The position numbers and the translations under genes were made by a program. The notes below the pieces were generated by a model that saw only the letters and a program-made list of their open reading frames with translations, had not been told where the DNA came from and searched no databases. DNA of 64,000 bases, taken from positions 126,432,766 to 126,496,765 of the forward strand of contig NC_089491.1 in the NCBI RefSeq assembly GCF_036850765.1, written 5' to 3'. This document shows, in pieces, positions 1-11,590 of the stretch. The stretch's first letter is position 1; every line of letters starts with the position of its first letter. The stretch comes from Saccopteryx bilineata (Eukaryota; Chordata; Mammalia; Chiroptera; Emballonuridae).

Positions 1-782
1 GTAATACAAATTTAGGTAATGCAACTAACATTGAGTTCTTTTCTGTCCAGCATCTATTGCTCATTCTACACATGGAGAGTAGTCACAGTGAGATCTGGAT
101 GGGAGCGAAAGGCCAGGTGAGTGACCGATAGGGTAGTTCATTTTGGGAAGTGGGAGTGTGGGTGAATCCCCAAGTTCATATCATTTCCTCATCCTAATTA
201 CCTCATGTCTGGTTGTCAAATGAAAATTAAAAATTTCTGGAACTGTGGCCTATGACCTAGAAGTCCTAACCATCATTGTCAAGACACATAGAGATGTTTA
301 AGCCAGAAATGACAACTATTATTGGGGGCCACTTTGGAGCTTAGTTATCACAGCACCCAAGTCTTAAAGGTTGTCATCTTTGTGTGGTGTGACTATGAGT
401 AACTTTTTACCCTCTTTCTATTTGTTTGTATTTTCTGAATTTTTTGGAATAAGACTGTATATTTAAACATAATATCATATAACTGTTACATAATGCAAAA
501 TAAATACTAAAAACATTGTATTAAATCCCCCCCCCCCAAAAAAAAAGAACTGACAACTGTCACTACGTGATACCAAGCTACAGTTGGGACCAGGAAACTA
601 CATCTTTGTATCTCAACAATCCCTGCCTCTTGTCCCCCAAATTCTTGTGCAGGCTCAACCTAATCATTTAATTACACTTATCATAACATTGTTTCATGTA
701 TAATACTGTTGAAAGTTTTACATATCACTTATTATATTATGGTGGGGTTCTGCCATAATAAAGTCTTACTAATAAGCTACTA
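1..782. other. Intergenic sequence, no gene seen
   Basis: No open frame, splice-like structure or recognisable repeat family stands out. The only local feature is a C-run followed by an A-run near 527-546. It ends at the target-site duplication of the SINE that follows. Confidence 0.5.
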
Positions 783-797
783 AGAGATTCAAATGAG
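783..797. repeat. SINE target-site duplication, left copy
   Basis: agagattcaaatgag here matches agagatttaaatgag at 1184-1198 with one mismatch, marking retrotransposition of the enclosed SINE. Confidence 0.85.
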
Positions 798-1183
798 CCT
801 GTCCAGAAGGTGGCACAGTGGATAGAGTGTTGATCTGGAATGCAGAAGACCCATGTTCAAGACTCCAAGTTCTCTGGCTTGAGGGAGGGCTCATCCGGCT
901 TGAGCATGGGCTCACTAGCTTGAGTGTGGGGTTGCTAGCTTGAGCGTGGGATCATAGACAGGACCCCATGGTCACTGGCTTGAGCTCAAAGGTCGCTGGC
1001 TTGAGTGGGAGGTCACTGGCTCAGCTGGAGCCCCCTGGTAAAGGCACATATGAGAAAGCAATCAATGGACAAGTAAGGAACCGCAACAAAAAATTGATGC
1101 TTTACATCACTCTCCCTTCCTGTCTGTTTGTCCCTATCTGTCCCTTTCTTTGTTTCTTGCTAAAAATAAAAAGAGAGAGAAAA
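798..1183 (+). mobile_element. tRNA-derived SINE with internal 'cttgag' repeats
   Basis: The head reads gtggcacagtggatagagtg, a tRNA-like A-box region. The body repeats a phrase of the type 'ggtcactggcttgag' five or six times, and the tail is pyrimidine-rich and then A-rich. It is bounded by a 15-bp target-site duplication with one mismatch (783-797 and 1184-1198), so the ends are firm. A small open frame inside (968-1225) is not a gene. The same family recurs in reverse at 57551-57858. Confidence 0.85.
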
Positions 1184-1198
1184 AGAGATTTAAATGAG

Positions 1199-2215
1199 AC
1201 TGTATATATAAAGTACTTGGTATAGAGCATTGTGCACCCCCTAATGTGAAATCACTATCAATTATCATTATTATTATAATCCTAAACGTAATAACTATTA
1301 CAATTGGAGGATGAGCATGTAAATGAATTTAAACTCAATGTGGTTAATTCTAATATTTCTTCTTTGTTGGAGACTATAGTTAATACATATGGTGAAGTGA
1401 TAATCTCTGAATTTAATATATGTATTTTATTTCTTCCTTCTCTGTCCAAATTAATTGTCAGTTGGATACATATTTAATATTTTCAAAAGAAAAATTGGCA
1501 GTAAGTTTGCTATGTTGGCATTTTTGCTCGTATATATGTTCTACCTATGCCTAGAAATAGTATTATTTTTATCCTCCTGTCATCATACTGATCTCTTTTA
1601 TAAAAGCAAACATTTCAAAATGTGAACATTTGAGATTTCATTTATTAATTTAAAACACCCATCTTTAAATGTGTATCTATTTTCCTCAATATATCAAGTC
1701 TGTAGATTCTGTGCTACTTAGGATTTGTAAAGCAATTATTAAGTCTTTGATATTTATAAAAGATCTGAAGCTTTCAGAGTGATTAATTATTGATTACACA
1801 AATGAATCAACCTTTAAAGCCATAATAAATATTTAATATCTTCTTGGAGTGAAGTGATATATTTCATGAGGTTTTTTTTATTATATTATTATTCTGTATG
1901 TTTAAAATGCTAGTATTCTGTATTGCCTGTATTACAATTAGATGTAATCTACCTTTAATAAATAGACTTTTGGTCTTTATAATATTATTAATATGTTGCT
2001 TTAAATAAACCAAGCATACAATATGGTTAATAACCATATGTTTCCTATTCAAATATAGGTTATTTTAAATTTATTTCTATTTGTGATTTTAGGGGTCTGG
2101 TATTCTTTATTAACAAGCAAAAGATTTCATTTTTTTTTACATAAAAAGAGGTATGGATATTTTCACTATTCTGATTAGGTATGCCAATTAATATAAAAAC
2201 CACTTATCAAAAATT
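1199..2215. other. AT-rich intergenic sequence
   Basis: Very AT-rich, with no credible open frame and no repeat I can name. Confidence 0.45.
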
Positions 2216-2217
2216 AA

Positions 2218-2375
2218 TTGGCCTAACATGTGGTGGCACAGTGGATAAAGCATTGACCTGGAACACTGAGGTCGCTAGTTTGAAACCCAAGGCACATACA
2301 GGAAACTACTATTATGAGTTGATGCTTCTTACTTCTCTGCCCTCTTTCTCTCTCTCTTAAATAAATAAATAGGTT
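2218..2375 (+). mobile_element. Short tRNA-derived SINE
   Basis: It has the tRNA-like phrase gtggcacagtggataaagca, a degenerate B-box region (tcgctagtttgaaaccc), a 'ggcacatacaggaa' segment, a CT-rich stretch and a short AAATA tail. At about 155 bp it is a shorter relative of the SINE at 798-1183. I could not find a clear target-site duplication. Confidence 0.75.
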
Positions 2376-3268
2376 CAGATTAATATTAGTAAAGAACCCA
2401 ACTACTAAGGGCTGTTACCTGTGACCGTGAAATTAATAGTTTTTCATAAAACAAGTTTCTATTTAATTAAGAAAAATACCAACCTACTCAACAGTGAAAG
2501 TTATTACAACAGCAAATGCATTCAAACAGTAAAATACTTATACCCTGTATAAATATGTTAAAAAGTCTTTGGAGAATACAGTCATGTTAGCAGCATTGTT
2601 TATTTATCATTTATTCATTCAACAATTAACCATTATATAAATACTCTGTATACAATGGTGGAATCTACCTCTCAGAGCTTGTAGTGTGAGAGATAAATGC
2701 AAGGACAATTACATAAAAGTGCTATGAAAGTGAAAACACCCAGAACTAAGGTAGGACAAAGTGAATGTATCCAGTAAAACGTGTGTGTGTAGGTATAGGG
2801 CCAGGGTATAAATAGAAATTTGCAGAATGAAGAGGTTAGTGAATATGTAATTGAAACAAATAGAAGAGTCTATGAAAATGATCAGTAATTAGTAACAAGA
2901 AAACAGTGCATGTGTTTTAAATAAACATTAATGAATAAGCAAGTGAAAGAGTTAAGGATGTGAGAGCAAGTAGAAGAATAAGAGAGACAGGAAAGATGCA
3001 AAGAATTAAAAAAAAGAAAAGTAAAAAATATAATCTTAAAAATTAGAACATTTATAAATTTAATGTTTAAAAGGTAATTGTGATAAAGAAAGGTAGGGAT
3101 CAGATACTGTGTTTCTGTGGGTTCTGTTAAATATTACTTTGAAAACATTTTTATTGCAATATAGCTGTGGGAAAAATTTTTATTTACCATCAGATTTCTC
3201 AGAGCCTTTAATATTCTAATGTACCTTTGCAGATTCTTGCTAAAAGCAATACTATGTAGTTTTCCCTA
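2376..3268. other. Intergenic, possible ancient LINE/MIR-type relic at 2595-2760
   Basis: The phrase 'tttattcattcaacaa' and the following 150 bp resemble the conserved tail of old mammalian repeats, but divergence is too high to assign by eye. The rest is purine-rich, without genes. Confidence 0.3.
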
Positions 3269-3269
3269 T

Positions 3270-3540
3270 AATTCTTTTTTCATTGAATATAATGGGGTGA
3301 CCGTGGTTAATAAAATTATACAGACTTCAGGTGTACAATTCTATAATACCACATCTGTATATTGTAATGTGTGTTCACCATCCCAGTTCAAGTCTCCTTC
3401 CGTCACCAGTTATATCCCCCTTACCCTCTTCTAACTCCCCTCAATGTCCTTTCTCTCTGGGAATCACCATACTGTTGTCTGTGTCTATGAGTTTATTTTC
3501 CTTTTTTAATCCCTTCACCTTTTCCATATTTTTTTTACCA
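3270..3540 (-). mobile_element. Old L1 3'-end fragment
   Basis: Read on the minus strand this is L1 3'UTR-type sequence. On the plus strand it has the reverse-complement hallmarks 'aatggggtgacc', 'ttaataaaattatacag' and 'ttcaggtgtacaatt', as does the better-preserved copy at 28848. It is 5'-truncated, and the small open frames across it (3219-3543) are shadows. Confidence 0.75.
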
Positions 3541-3934
3541 TAATCTCTTTATTTTAGATTCATATTTCCAGAAATTAGGCTTCTGAGAAACACAATGGGA
3601 AATATTATGTTAACAGAGATGTATCATAAAATAGAGGAGAGATGAGGAATAAAAAAAATAACCTTACATGTTTTTCTGAATTTAACATTGGTTCTCCTTT
3701 GGCAAGTGCCTTCCTTTCTCAATTACATCTCTTATCCAATACTCAGTCAGTCTGCTATAAGTTATTGTATTTTATGAACATAAGTCTCATAAAGTGAACA
3801 CATATATGCCATATATATATGGCATCCAGGCTTATCTCCCCATCCAGGCTTAAAGGTAAATAGTACAAACAAACCAAAAACAAACCAAAGATATTCATCA
3901 ATTTGATAGCAGTTAAGAGTAGTAAATGACACAA

Positions 3935-4680
3935 AAAGTAATAATACAGACCAATACAGCCACTGTAGAAATAGTATGAAGTTTCCTCAAAAAAATTAAA
4001 AGTGGAACTGCCTTTTGACTCATCAATTCTATTTCTGGGAATATATCTGAAGATACCCAAGACACTAATTTGCAAGAATATATGAACTCCTACACTCATT
4101 GTAGCATTATTTACAATAGCCAAGATCTGGAAACAGCCCACGTGCCCATCAGTAGATGAGGGGATAAAAAAGCTGTGGTACATTTACACAATGAAATACT
4201 ACGCATCTATAAAAAAGAAGGAAATCGTACTTTTTGTGGCAGCATGAATGGACCCGGAGAATATTATGCTCAGTGAAGTAAGTCAATCAGAGAAAGACAA
4301 GTAGCAAATAATCTCATTTATATGTGGAATCCAATGAAAAAAATAAACTAACAAACAAAATAGAAACAGAAGCATAGATACATAGAACAGACTGACAGTT
4401 GTCAGAGGGGAGGGGTGTTGGGGACTGGATGAAAAAATGGTAAAGAAAAGGGAAATATAGACATAGACTACAGAATACAGAATGTTAATAGCCAGAGGAA
4501 AGAGAGGGTTGGGGAGTTGGAAAAGGATAAAGGGGGAAATAAATGGGGACCAAAAGTGACTTTACTTTGGGCAATGGGCACATGATGAAGTGTGAAAATG
4601 ATGTTTTGTTGAGTTGTGCACTTGAAACCGCATGGTTTTGTGAACCAGTGTCACCCCAATAAACTCAATAACCCCCCCAA
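3935..4680 (+). mobile_element. Old L1 ORF2-terminus and 3'UTR fragment
   Basis: The sequence encodes, with many breaks, the end of L1 ORF2: the equivalents of the 'pstvdgw.kkaw..i.tmeyya' region of L1-A lie at about 4140-4210. A purine-rich 3'UTR follows, ending in 'gtgtcaccccaataaact'. It is 5'-truncated and much older than L1-A or L1-B. The 142-codon minus-strand frame at 3755-4183 is its antisense shadow. It lies 0.4 kb from the oppositely oriented L1 tail at 3270-3540. Confidence 0.8.
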
Positions 4681-6921
4681 AAGGTTTTAATACTGAAAAT
4701 CTCCTATGATTTAAAGGAAAAATGAAAAAATTATAATAATAAGAAAAGATGTAATAATGTGAAAAATGTTATAGAAACATTCCCTTAGTCTTCAAACTCA
4801 TTATAGCACATAAACTCTCAAGGGATCAATAACCAGGGTGTTTATGCATGCCGTATGGAAATATTTCTTCTGCAATGTGCCTGCATTGCTATTTAAATGG
4901 AAATAAATGTTATGTTAGCAGTATTTTTATATAGCTTAGCATTTTTATTTAAAAAAAATTTTTCCCATTGCATCTGGATGGTAAATAAAATAGAAAGTTC
5001 AGCTAGAGAAGTAGTTATTTATATAATCTCATACAATAGTATGATTTAAAATGAAACCTTTATAATTTTATTTTTGAAATAATAAGCAGCTTTATCTTTT
5101 TAAAAATAATAAGTTCAATCAGTAAGTAAAAATGTTTTCTCACCATAAAGGCATTATAAATTGTTATCCTATAACTTTAAACCAACACTGGATATAACAA
5201 TGAACCTTATGTACTAAAGCATTAATTTAAGTAGGAAAATTCAGTAATTTTGAAATTTTTAAAGCTATTCTTCTTGGACGTCTATCCAAGGATTTAATAA
5301 CACACCAATTTCTTTTTATTATTTTTATCACTCAATAGAAGTATAGATGAAAATTATCTTAACACTGTTTCTATATAAAGCACTGAATACTATAAAGGAA
5401 CTTCTTAATTATAGGAAAATTGGAAAACAGAAAATTATAGGAAGAATATTAAAAGTGTACATGTCCAAGTCATTCCCTGTTAGCTACTCTTATCATTTAA
5501 CATATTTGTCTACATATGGATTCTATATGCTCTTCTCTATATATTTGGCATTATAGATATACTAGGTTCTACTTTTCAACATGGCATCACACGATTATAT
5601 ATATATGTGTGTGTATATATATAATTCCAAGCCATATATTATTATAATTTCCCCCCCTAACTGCACTCAAGGGAGATTCTCGTGTTTACTCAGATACCTA
5701 ATTCTATAGTTTGCTATGTGGCATCTACAACTTGCTTTCTTTTCTGAGCTCTAGAGGTTGTTTTGGGTTGCCTGTTACTATTCCTTCTCATAGATTGTTA
5801 TTGCATATTGCACTGTATTCTCATAACAAACCATCCCCTCTCTCCCATAGGGCCCCAGGTAGAGCTGATTTCTCTGAAACTCCTGAAGCATGAATATCCT
5901 TCTATAATCTGGGCAGGAAGGAATTAAAGAAAACCTTGCAAATAGTGCTTCATCTAAAAGAATCCCAATTTTTAACTCTTTATTACTAGATTTTTCTCCC
6001 TGAATGTTATTATCAACATAATAATGATAACATGTTATCATGAAGATACAGCTCGTGTTGAACTCTTCCCCCAGAGAAAGGACCCTCTACCTTTCTGCAC
6101 TCATAGTTATAAAAATTAGGTATTGCTCTGATAATACTGCAAAGTCATCAACTGTAAATTCTTATGATTTTCAGTACAGAGATTTATTTCCCACTCAGAG
6201 CTTAGAAAGTCACCCAGAGCAGCTTTGCTTCAGGCTTTAGGTCAAGACCAGCTCTCTGGTTATAATTGCACAGTATCACCTACTCAAATTCCACTGATCA
6301 AAGCAGGCCATGTGGTCGAGCCCAAATGGGTTGGAAAAGTATACTCTGTCCACAGGGAAATTAGTCTGTCCACAGGCAAGGGCAGAAAAGGAAGGAAGAA
6401 TTTTGAAACAGTTATGTAGTTGAACCTAAGCATGATATTCGAACAAATGCTTTACTTAGGTTTTTCTTTTCTAATCTTTTCTAAATTGCAAAGGAATGAG
6501 ACCAAGCAGGCAAAAATTGAAGGGTTAGCTGAGGTCCAAAGTTCAATGTGGTACCTGCTTAATAGAGACTTAGTGACTAAAGTAATTTCTACCATATATG
6601 TTGTTTCGTAAGGCAAGAGAGATGGAAAGAATTAGGGCCAGAAACCTAGCTAAAAGAATCAGGATGAAGGATAGTTTATAGATTCAGATGTGAAAGAAAT
6701 ATCACATTTCTTTACTTCAATAATTAATCTATATTATGTTCTGAGTCCCTATGCCACTTTGTGATTTACATCACAATCATACTTGTTTTCCCCATCTTCT
6801 CACTGAAGATTACAGTCTGGGAGGGTGTTTGATTCCCCAGCCCTTAAAACTGCTCCAAATACCCTTATTTTTTCACAAGCACAGAAAAGAGCCCAGAAGA
6901 CTACACAACAAACAGTGAACA
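4681..6921. other. Intergenic sequence, no gene seen
   Basis: AT-rich DNA with a small TA/TG microsatellite at about 5595-5623. Short frames up to 87 codons overlap on both strands without coding features. No repeat family was recognised. Confidence 0.4.
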
Positions 6922-6922
6922 C

Positions 6923-7226
6923 CAGTTATCCCTTTGTATCCTAGGGGAATATTTCCAGGAATCCCAAGGACACCAAAAATCCACAGATACTTAAGTCCCT
7001 TCTATAAGTGATGTGGTACTTGCATATAACCTACACACATTCTCCTGTATACTTTATATCAGCTCTAGATTACTTATAATGCCTAATGCAATACAAATAC
7101 TATGTAAATAGTTGTTATACTGTATTGCTTAGAGATCAACTTTCTGGAATTATTTTTCCTGGAATATTTTTGATTTACAGTTGGTTAAATTCATGCTGGT
7201 AGAGTCCATGGATACAAAGGGCTGAG
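6923..7226. mobile_element. Tigger/pogo-type MITE
   Basis: The left end cagttatccctttgtatcc is the inverted complement, with a few mismatches, of the right end ggatacaaagggctgagta near 7210-7228. The roughly 300-bp non-coding interior and the CCCTTTGTATCC terminal motif are those of non-autonomous Tigger elements. Exact ends are uncertain by a few bases. Confidence 0.7.
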
Positions 7227-7369
7227 TATGGTTATAGTGAGGGAGGGGGTGCACTGGAGGAGGATGGGATTGCAGGTAGAAAGAGACACTTTTGCTGTTT
7301 CTTTGGTTGTGTTTATAAGTGGTGGATTGATGGGCAATTTTATCATTTATGTGTTGGTATTTTTTAAGT

Positions 7370-7480
7370 AAAAAATAAAGATAACACTAATTACATAAAG
7401 TTGTTGTAAAGATTAAATGGATAATACATATTGAAGGGTTTAGCACAGTATCTGCCTTATAGTAAACTCCTTAACCTGGT
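7370..7480 (+). mobile_element. MIR SINE 3' part
   Basis: Phrases such as 'agttgttgtaaagattaaat' and 'agcacagtatctgcc' follow the order of the MIR 3' half. Fragment only. Confidence 0.5.
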
Positions 7481-7499
7481 ATGGGAGATTATTCTCAAT

Positions 7500-9750
7500 T
7501 GTTAATGTGGTTATATTCGAGACTATATTTCCTAGATTCTCCTTCCTGGTGTTCTACCAGATCAGAGTTGGCTAAATGTGAAATTTCTTGATATTTGAGA
7601 GGCAAAAGTGACGCTGCAGCTATACTCTGAAGGTCATTGTGGGTTAGGGATGATGAGATAGTGACTCAGTCATGTGGACAGGATTCATTTTGTCCATGCT
7701 CTTGCCCTCACCATGTCAAGAACCTCTCCAGCTGTCCACCTTCCTTACCCACGATAGCTAGGCCCACCACAGCACGATTGATTATGAACTCACAAAAGTG
7801 GTAGTCATGTAAAGTCCCAGTCTTCTCTGAAAGGCTTGTACTAGTTCCTTTTTTGGGTATTTTTCCAGGATATTGATGTTTCAGGTTTCCATAGCTCTCT
7901 CCAAGCTCCACCTCATTCAACTATGTCAGGGCTCACTAGTGAACATCCTTTAATTCTTCAAGTTATCTTTTCAGCCTTTTACTTCCTTAGCCTCTCCCAC
8001 AGTTATATAAAGTATAATTTTGTTAATAGTTTTCTAATTCCATAATATTCATTGTGGACCCATGCATCTGATTAAAGCAAAACTGACACAGTTATTGGTA
8101 TCAGAAATGGTTTCAGGGTAATAGAACTCTAAGGCTGAGTGTCTGGAATTGTTTCTCTGGTATAATCAGATTAAAAGCTGTAGCTGTGATGATGGTATTT
8201 TTGAAAGAAAAAATTCCAAAGTCTAATCATGCATGTGGTTGAATTACAACACAAATTTAATGCACAACCTAATAGAATACTTTTGTTATATTCAGAGCAA
8301 CTGAGTTGGGGATTTATGGCAGATTCCAATGAAATGGGTTTCCTTGAACCCACAAAGTATGTTGAGCTTTTTTCTCCAGTAAAAGTTCCTCTTCCTCTCT
8401 AATCTGTAGAGTTTAATCTCTCTCCTTTAAAAACTAAAAGAGTCTGCCCTGTTATAATTGCCTTATATAAGATTGCTGATCCTTTTAAGGATCTACCCCC
8501 AGCACCTCTCATTACTTCTACACCTATGATGAGACTCAAGTTCTGGCAAGCTCCTGGGCGGTCAGACACAAATTGTGATCAATGAGTAGGTATCATAAAC
8601 ACCTAAAGACTTGCAAGATTTTGACAATTTACATCAACAGATGCATGAAAAATATGTGTGAGAATGGATTCCAAGGGAGGGTAAGAATGGAAAGAATATA
8701 CTATTTAATTTGCCATAATGAGTGGATATGGGTGTACTATGCAGAAATTCTGCATTCACTGTTAGGTTGAGTATATAGAATGGCTTAAGAGTTTGTTTTA
8801 TTGACTCTCTGATATCTGAACCCAAAATTGGAGTATTTTGAAATAAAATATCAGCATTTCTTTGTAATAGTGTAGAGAAAGTTATCAAAAGACTCAGAGA
8901 GATCAGAGGATTACATGGATTTATGTAAGACTGGCTCACCAACTTTGGGAAGGTCATGAAGACCTCTGTTCTAGATTTTGAGAAATGAATAGATAAAGGG
9001 AGCATTGACATCTTTTAGGAGCTCAATAGTAGTGTTTTCTGTGTGCATGGAATGACAGTGGGAACTGCTGCCCTTGAACTGTGCTTTCTTAATTGAATGA
9101 ACATGATGGTATCCCAGTGAGATAGGGACAAGGTAGTGTCACTTATTAGCCAAAAATGATGGAGAGAGGTAAGGTTACCACAATTCATCAAAGCATTATG
9201 TTTTCACCTGCTGAGGTCTTTTTGGTGTTGGTTAAAGGACATACTCAGCAACTGATACAATCCTCAAATTGGTTCCTTTCCCCGTAGAGTAAGAATGCTC
9301 TTAATGGTGCAAAAAAATGAGGTATGCCTATAATCATAGAGCTTAATTACCCATTTCCTAAAATCATTGCATTTTTGCTTACAAGTGCATAGCATATAGT
9401 GAAAGATTCTTCCTGTCTTTGAAAAGAAATCAAAGCATTCATATCAGGCATTCAAAACTTGAGAACCTGCAGTGAGAGAATCACATCAACTACCATAAGA
9501 AAATATCCTCTGACAAGTAAGATCTCACCCACATAATTGAATGATCATGGCAAGCTGTGATCAGTACTACCAAATGTACCCAAAACTGTTTCTTATCTAG
9601 TGTTATATTTCTGAAAAATGATTTATAATTCAGAATTCACTGACTTCAAAAGACTATTTGAGGGTCTTGAAGAAGAAGCAAAAGATAGAATTACTAATGT
9701 TTTCAGGGCATTAATACTTGAATATAATCCATGTAGAATTTGGCATTAGT
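7500..9750 (+). mobile_element. Possible degraded ERVL-like element: LTR then internal sequence
   Basis: A block at about 7500-8090 has LTR-like style and ends in CA. It is followed after four bases by ttggtatcagaaatgg (8095-8110), which resembles a tRNA-Leu primer-binding site of ERVL/MaLR elements. The next 1.6 kb has no long frame but is compositionally uniform, as expected of an eroded internal region. No second LTR is seen. This is an inference from the junction; the block could be an unrelated old repeat or unique sequence. Confidence 0.33.
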
Positions 9751-10021
9751 GTGGACACCAATATCTGTTTAACAGAAACTGGATATATAATTAAAATGTA
9801 TATTCTGTGATTATTATTCATTTAATGCATACTGCAAAGTTATAGTGAGAGAGTCAAGGAAAAATTAATCTTAGTATTTGAAACACACTGGTTCTGTAAA
9901 CTATATAGCTTTTGTGCTAACATTAAAAAATACCATTGACATAAGATAAACTTATACTACCACCTGAAATAACATTAAATTATACCAACATAAATTATTT
10001 ATAATAGTTCTACAAATGAAC

Positions 10022-10034
10022 AAAAGCAGGGAAA
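10022..10034. repeat. SINE target-site duplication, left copy
   Basis: aaaagcagggaaa is repeated exactly at 10725-10737, bounding the expanded SINE between them. Confidence 0.9.
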
Positions 10035-10724
10035 CACTCACCTGATAGCTTGGTTGGTTAGAGCGCCAGCCCTATATGCAAAGGTTGCAGGTTCAATCAC
10101 TAGTCAGGGCACATACAGAAACAGTCAACAGAACAGTCAATCCCTAGTCAGGGCACAGTCAGAAAGAGTCAACAGAACAGTCAATCCCTAGTCAGGGCAC
10201 AGTCAGAAACAGTCAACAGAACAGTCAATCCCTAGTCAGGGCACAGTCAGAAAGAGTCAACAGAACAGTCAATCCCTAGTCAGGGCACAGTCAGAAAGAG
10301 TCAACAGAACAGTCAATCCCTAGTCAGGGCACATACAGAAACAGTCAACAGAACAGTCAACCCCTAGTCAGGGCACAGTCAGAAACAGTCAACAGAACAG
10401 TCAATCCCTAGTCAGGGCACAGTCAGAAACAGTCAACAGAACAGTCAATCCCTAGTCAGGGCACATACAGAAACAGTCAACAGAACAGTCAATCCCTAGT
10501 CAGGGCACAGTCAGAAACAGTCAACAGAACAGTCAATCCCTAGTCAGGGCACAGTCAGAAAGAGTCAACAGAACAGTCAATCCCTAGTCAGGGCACAGTC
10601 AGAAACAGTCAACAGAACAGTCAATCCCTAGTCAGGGCACAGTCAGAAACAGTTTCTGCCTCCCTCTCTCTTTCCCTTCCTCTCTCTCTGAAATCAATCA
10701 ATAAAATTAAATTAATAAGAAATG
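10035..10724 (+). mobile_element. tRNA-derived SINE carrying an internal 44-bp tandem expansion
   Basis: The head (tagcttggttggttagagc, then a B-box-like gttgcaggttcaatcac) and the tail (CT-rich, then aaatcaatcaataaa) are those of a roughly 200-bp bat SINE. A 13-bp perfect target-site duplication shows one insertion event. Between head and tail the body is expanded to 690 bp by the array at 10101-10652, so the expansion arose in situ or in the source copy. Confidence 0.9.
10101..10652 (+). repeat. 44-bp minisatellite inside a SINE, 13 units
   Basis: Units start at 10101, 10145, 10189, 10233, 10277, 10321, 10365, 10409, 10453, 10497, 10541, 10585 and 10629, an exact 44-bp period with no indels; the last unit is partial. 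The unit begins tagtcagggcac and ends cagtcaatccc, so its end duplicates the SINE B-box neighbourhood. Three variants differ at two places: T (acatacagaaac), C (acagtcagaaac) and G (acagtcagaaag). Their order is T-G-C-G-G-T-C-C-T-C-G-C-C. There are no spacers, so it is not a CRISPR array. Confidence 0.97.
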
Positions 10725-10737
10725 AAAAGCAGGGAAA

Positions 10738-11429
10738 TACAATCATTACAAATATAATACATATTATAGTAAAATATATTAAGGTATATCAAGATTTCAG
10801 TCACCAAGGTATTAGTTTCACATGGAGTCATAATTAATTCATGTTCTTCTGTGTGCAGAGAAAAATATACAAACAAGAGAAGTTTTCATTTATAACTCCT
10901 GTTCTGCCAAATTCCAAATGAAATAAAATCAAAGTGAGCACACTACAAAATTTGATTCAAAAGAAACTTCAGAGACTGAAGCCATCAAGCACACATTTCC
11001 TAAATAAAAAATGAGTTGTCTGCAAGCTGTCTTGACAAGGTCTGCGAATTCTCACTGCATAAAACAGCAGCTCAGCAGATTGTCAGAGAGCTCCTGAGAT
11101 AAACCAACACCAAATCACACTTTCCCCTTCCTGTCTTTCCATTTTAGTTTCTTTCTTTTTTTATTTTCTTCTTGACAGAAGAAGAATGCTTCTGCACTCT
11201 AAGAGGGTTTCCTAAATATGGCCATACAGCATTGGGGCCATACCATTTGATTTGGAATAAGTTTTGAGAAATAGGCGAGTAGTACACTGTATGCAAAAGA
11301 TGCATGATTAATCATTCATCTAAGAGTTTAAAAATTAATTACTTTTATTGGATAGATTAAATTCTGGAAATTAAAACTTTTTCCAGAAAAGATTTTAAAG
11401 CAATTATTTTGAGAGTAAATTATATGGAA
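10738..11429. other. Intergenic sequence, no gene seen
   Basis: No credible open frame and no recognised repeat. Confidence 0.4.
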
Positions 11430-11590
11430 TTGGACATTTGGGTTTGAATTCTATTTACACATACTCTATCTTCAGCTTTGAATGGTATACTCATCCTGTC
11501 TGGGCCTCAGTTTCTTTATCTTTAATGAGAATAATAGAAGTACTTACCTCATAGAGCTGTTTTAAATTATTTAATACATATTTTACAACA
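11430..11590 (+). mobile_element. MIR SINE
   Basis: Diagnostic phrases occur in order: 'tgggtttgaattct', 'ctgggcctcagtttctttatc', 'gagaataatagaagtacttacctcatagagctgtt'-type sequence. It is an ancient mammal-wide repeat, moderately diverged and without a tRNA head. Confidence 0.75.

Noticed and set aside
3755..4183. 142-codon minus-strand frame
   Set aside because: Its upstream part is the reverse of an old L1 ORF2 tail; no protein motif is present.
8634..9011. 125-codon minus-strand frame as a gene
   Set aside because: No recognisable domain or motif, and it overlaps a plus-strand frame within possibly ERV-derived sequence.
10101..10652. Possible CRISPR-like direct-repeat array
   Set aside because: Units are contiguous with no spacers, lie inside a SINE with a target duplication, and the genome is mammalian.
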